From: Achromobacter aloeverae
GTDB lineage: Bacteria; Pseudomonadota; Gammaproteobacteria; Burkholderiales; Burkholderiaceae_B
Direction: 5' to 3'
Assembly: GCF_004121055.1 (NCBI RefSeq)
Contig: NZ_PYAL01000001.1
Location: forward strand, 310,001 to 374,000
Length of the DNA stretch: 64,000 nucleotides
Below the pieces are notes generated by a model. The model worked only from the letters and a program-made list of their open reading frames with translations. It was not told the origin of the DNA and ran no database searches. The position numbers and the translations under genes were made by a program. Each line of letters starts with the position of its first letter. The stretch's first letter is position 1. Shown here in pieces: positions 62,097-64,000 of the stretch.

Positions 62097-64000
62097 CTAA
62101 GCCGCCCCGTAACCTCCTCCTCCAGGCGTTTCCACCACGAACACATCGCCCGGCTTGAGAACCACGCTATCCTGGGCCGCGAGCGGCTGGATGGCGCCGT
62201 CGGCGCGCTCGACGTAGTTGCGGCCCATCTGGGCGGGCGCGCCGCCTTGCAGGCCGAAAGGCGCGTGCAAGCGGTTGTTCGAGAGTATCGCCGCCGTCAT
62301 TTCCTCCAGGAAGCGCAGCTTGCGCACGCCGCCGTCGCCGCCGCGCCACCGTCCCGCCCCGCCGGACCCATGGCGGATTCCGTAGGACTCCAGCCGCACC
62401 GGGAACCGAAGTTCCAGCACCTCGGGATCGGTCAGCCGCGAATTGGTCATGTGCGCCTGCACCACGGACTGCCCATGGAAACCGTGCGCCGTGTCCTCCG
62501 GCGCATCGATGCGCGACGGCCCCGCGCCCGTGCCCCCGGCGATGGTCTCGTAGTACTGGTAGCGCGCATTGCCGAAGGTCAGGTTGTTCATCGTCCCCTG
62601 GCTGGCCGCCAGCACGCCCAGCGCGCCGAACAGCGCATTGACGATGCACATCGAGGTTTCCACGTTGCCGGCCACCACCGAAGCGGGCGACCGCGGCCGC
62701 AGCATCGAGCCTTCCGGCACGATGATGCGTATGGGCTTGAGGCAGCCGGAGTTCAACGGAATGGCGTCGTCGACCAACGTGCGGAAGACATACAGCACGG
62801 CCGCCATCGAGATCGCCGCGGGTGCGTTGAAGTTGTTCTCCAGTTGCGCCGACGTGCCCGTGAAGTCCACGACCGCGCTGCGGGCGGACCGATCCACCGT
62901 CACCGCCACGCGTATGACCGCGCCGTTATCCAGCGGATACGTATAGCGTCCATCCTTCAGCACCGAGATCACCCGGCGCACGGCCTCTTCCGCGTTGTCC
63001 TGCACGTGCCCCATGTAGGCGCGCACGACGTCCAGGCCGAAGTGATCGCACATGGCGAGCAGCTCGCGCACGCCTTTTTCGTTGGCGGCGATCTGCGCGT
63101 GCATGTCCGCGATATTCTGGTCCGGGTTGCGGGCGGGCCATTTGCCGGACGACAGGATCCGCCGCGCCTCCGCTTCGCGGAACTCGCCGTTGCGCACCAG
63201 CTGGAAATTGGTGAACAGCACGCCCTCGTCTTCCACCGTGCGCGAATCGGGCGGCATGGAGCCCGGCGTGGTGCCGCCGATGTCGGCATGATGGCCGCGC
63301 GAGCCGACGAAAAATAGCAGCTCGTCGCCGGCGCGGTCGAACACCGGCGTGATGACCGTGACGTCGGGCAAGTGCGTGCCGCCATGATAGGGATCGTTGA
63401 CCACATAGGCGTCGCCGGGCTGCATGCGGCCGGCGTTGGCGTTCATCACCGTCTTGATCGATTCGCCCATGGACCCCAGGTGCACCGGCATATGCGGCGC
63501 ATTGGCGACCAGGTTGCCTTGCGCATCGAAGATGGCGCAGGAAAAATCCAGCCGCTCCTTGATGTTCACCGAATACGCCGTGTTCTGCAGCCGGTAGCCC
63601 ATCTGCTCGGCGATGGACATGAACAGGTTGTTGAATACTTCCAGCATCACCGGATCGGCCTGCGTGCCGATCGCGCGCCGTTGCGGCCGCTGCGCCACGC
63701 GCTTGAGCACCAGGTGGTCCAGCGGCGTGACTTCGGCCTGCCAACCGGCTTCGACGACAGTGGTCTGGTTCTGCTCGGAAATGATGGCCGGACCCGCGAT
63801 GACATGTCCCGGCCCCATGTCCGCACGGACATACAGCGGCGTGTCGTGCCAGGCCCCGGCGCTGTACATGCGCACGACCTGGCGCACGCGCGGCACGGCA
63901 TCGGCGTGGGGCGCAACCGGCGTCTCGATGGCGGCCGCGCCGCCGCCGGTGGCGGCCACGGAGATGGTCTCCACCACCAGGTCGCGGCCGGGCATCAGGA
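62097..64000 (-). CDS. 5-oxoprolinase, HyuA/HyuB fusion (N-terminus outside window)
   Basis: The last 634 or so codons of a larger protein; the frame stays open past the right edge. The first 110 visible residues are the C-terminal end of a HyuA domain ([46 protein letters not shown]), and the rest a full HyuB domain ([65 protein letters not shown], and the C-terminal GGGGYG). A fused HyuA-HyuB layout is typical of ATP-dependent 5-oxoprolinases yielding glutamate; N-methylhydantoinase is the alternative. It precedes glnHPQ. Confidence 0.9.
   Translation of the reverse strand, partial: LMPGRDLVVETISVAATGGGAAAIETPVAPHADAVPRVRQVVRMYSAGAWHDTPLYVRADMGPGHVIAGPAIISEQNQTTVVEAGWQAEVTPLDHLVLKRVAQRPQRRAIGTQADPVMLEVFNNLFMSIAEQMGYRLQNTAYSVNIKERLDFSCAIFDAQGNLVANAPHMPVHLGSMGESIKTVMNANAGRMQPGDAYVVNDPYHGGTHLPDVTVITPVFDRAGDELLFFVGSRGHHADIGGTTPGSMPPDSRTVEDEGVLFTNFQLVRNGEFREAEARRILSSGKWPARNPDQNIADMHAQIAANEKGVRELLAMCDHFGLDVVRAYMGHVQDNAEEAVRRVISVLKDGRYTYPLDNGAVIRVAVTVDRSARSAVVDFTGTSAQLENNFNAPAAISMAAVLYVFRTLVDDAIPLNSGCLKPIRIIVPEGSMLRPRSPASVVAGNVETSMCIVNALFGALGVLAASQGTMNNLTFGNARYQYYETIAGGTGAGPSRIDAPEDTAHGFHGQSVVQAHMTNSRLTDPEVLELRFPVRLESYGIRHGSGGAGRWRGGDGGVRKLRFLEEMTAAILSNNRLHAPFGLQGGAPAQMGRNYVERADGAIQPLAAQDSVVLKPGDVFVVETPGGGGYGAA

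Overview
The window looks like chromosomal DNA of a high-GC betaproteobacterium of the Alcaligenaceae, most likely Bordetella or a close relative such as Achromobacter. The evidence is three stand-alone Bug-type tripartite tricarboxylate receptors (13107-14075, 18905-19966, 44619-45590), Burkholderiales-style gene orders (ridA-recG-oxyR-dps, glnA-ntrB-ntrC, gmk-rpoZ-spoT) and very GC-rich third codon positions. I saw no rRNA, tRNA, CRISPR array, phage or insertion sequence. The genus is inferred from gene content, not from a database match.

Layout. 1-2539: start of an exported protein, then a two-subunit aconitase X enzyme facing a GAF protein. 2872-4665: ParB-domain protein and a repeat-bearing lipoprotein. 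4846-9079: AMP nucleosidase, a LivK-type binding protein, a small hydrolase, a REP-like repeat and dps. 9208-12788: oxyR, recG, ridA with a triple palindrome upstream of ridA. 13107-14969: Bug receptor and ferredoxin-NADP reductase. 15078-18882: ferric-iron ABC transporter with Fur-box candidates and a perfect 18-bp-arm hairpin inside the permease gene. 18905-22970: Bug receptor, two pirins and a divergent LysR regulator. 23031-29176: nitrogen control (glnA-ntrB-ntrC, with a sigma-54 promoter and two NtrC sites), hemW, rdgB. 29389-35158: c-di-GMP protein and chemoreceptor lying between rdgB and rph, then yicC.

35295-42519 is an accessory stretch: a GNAT enzyme, a YcaC-like hydrolase with a LysR regulator, an AT-richer cassette of three unrecognised genes (38128-40176) and an NmrA-like protein with its own LysR regulator. 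42648-47326 holds an orphan amino-acid binding protein and a GntR-controlled Bug/AtuA/DUF4387 operon. 47405-51348 holds a bestrophin-like channel and a probable zinc-uptake unit (Zur-box candidate, His/Cys-rich small protein, ZnuD-like TonB receptor). 51907-59457: NlpC/P60 hydrolase with a repeat-bearing leader, an SDR, gmk-rpoZ-spoT, an ArsR-type regulator and a DHA2 efflux pump. 59598-64000: glnHPQ next to a 5-oxoprolinase that runs off the window.

How parts work together. Nitrogen is the strongest theme: glutamine synthetase and NtrBC at 23-27 kb, glutamine uptake and a glutamate-yielding 5-oxoprolinase at 60-64 kb. Metal uptake is the second (iron ABC system with Fur-like boxes; zinc receptor with a Zur-like box). 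The least explained loci are the three-gene cassette at 38128-40176, the AtuA/DUF4387 operon and the aconitase X locus.
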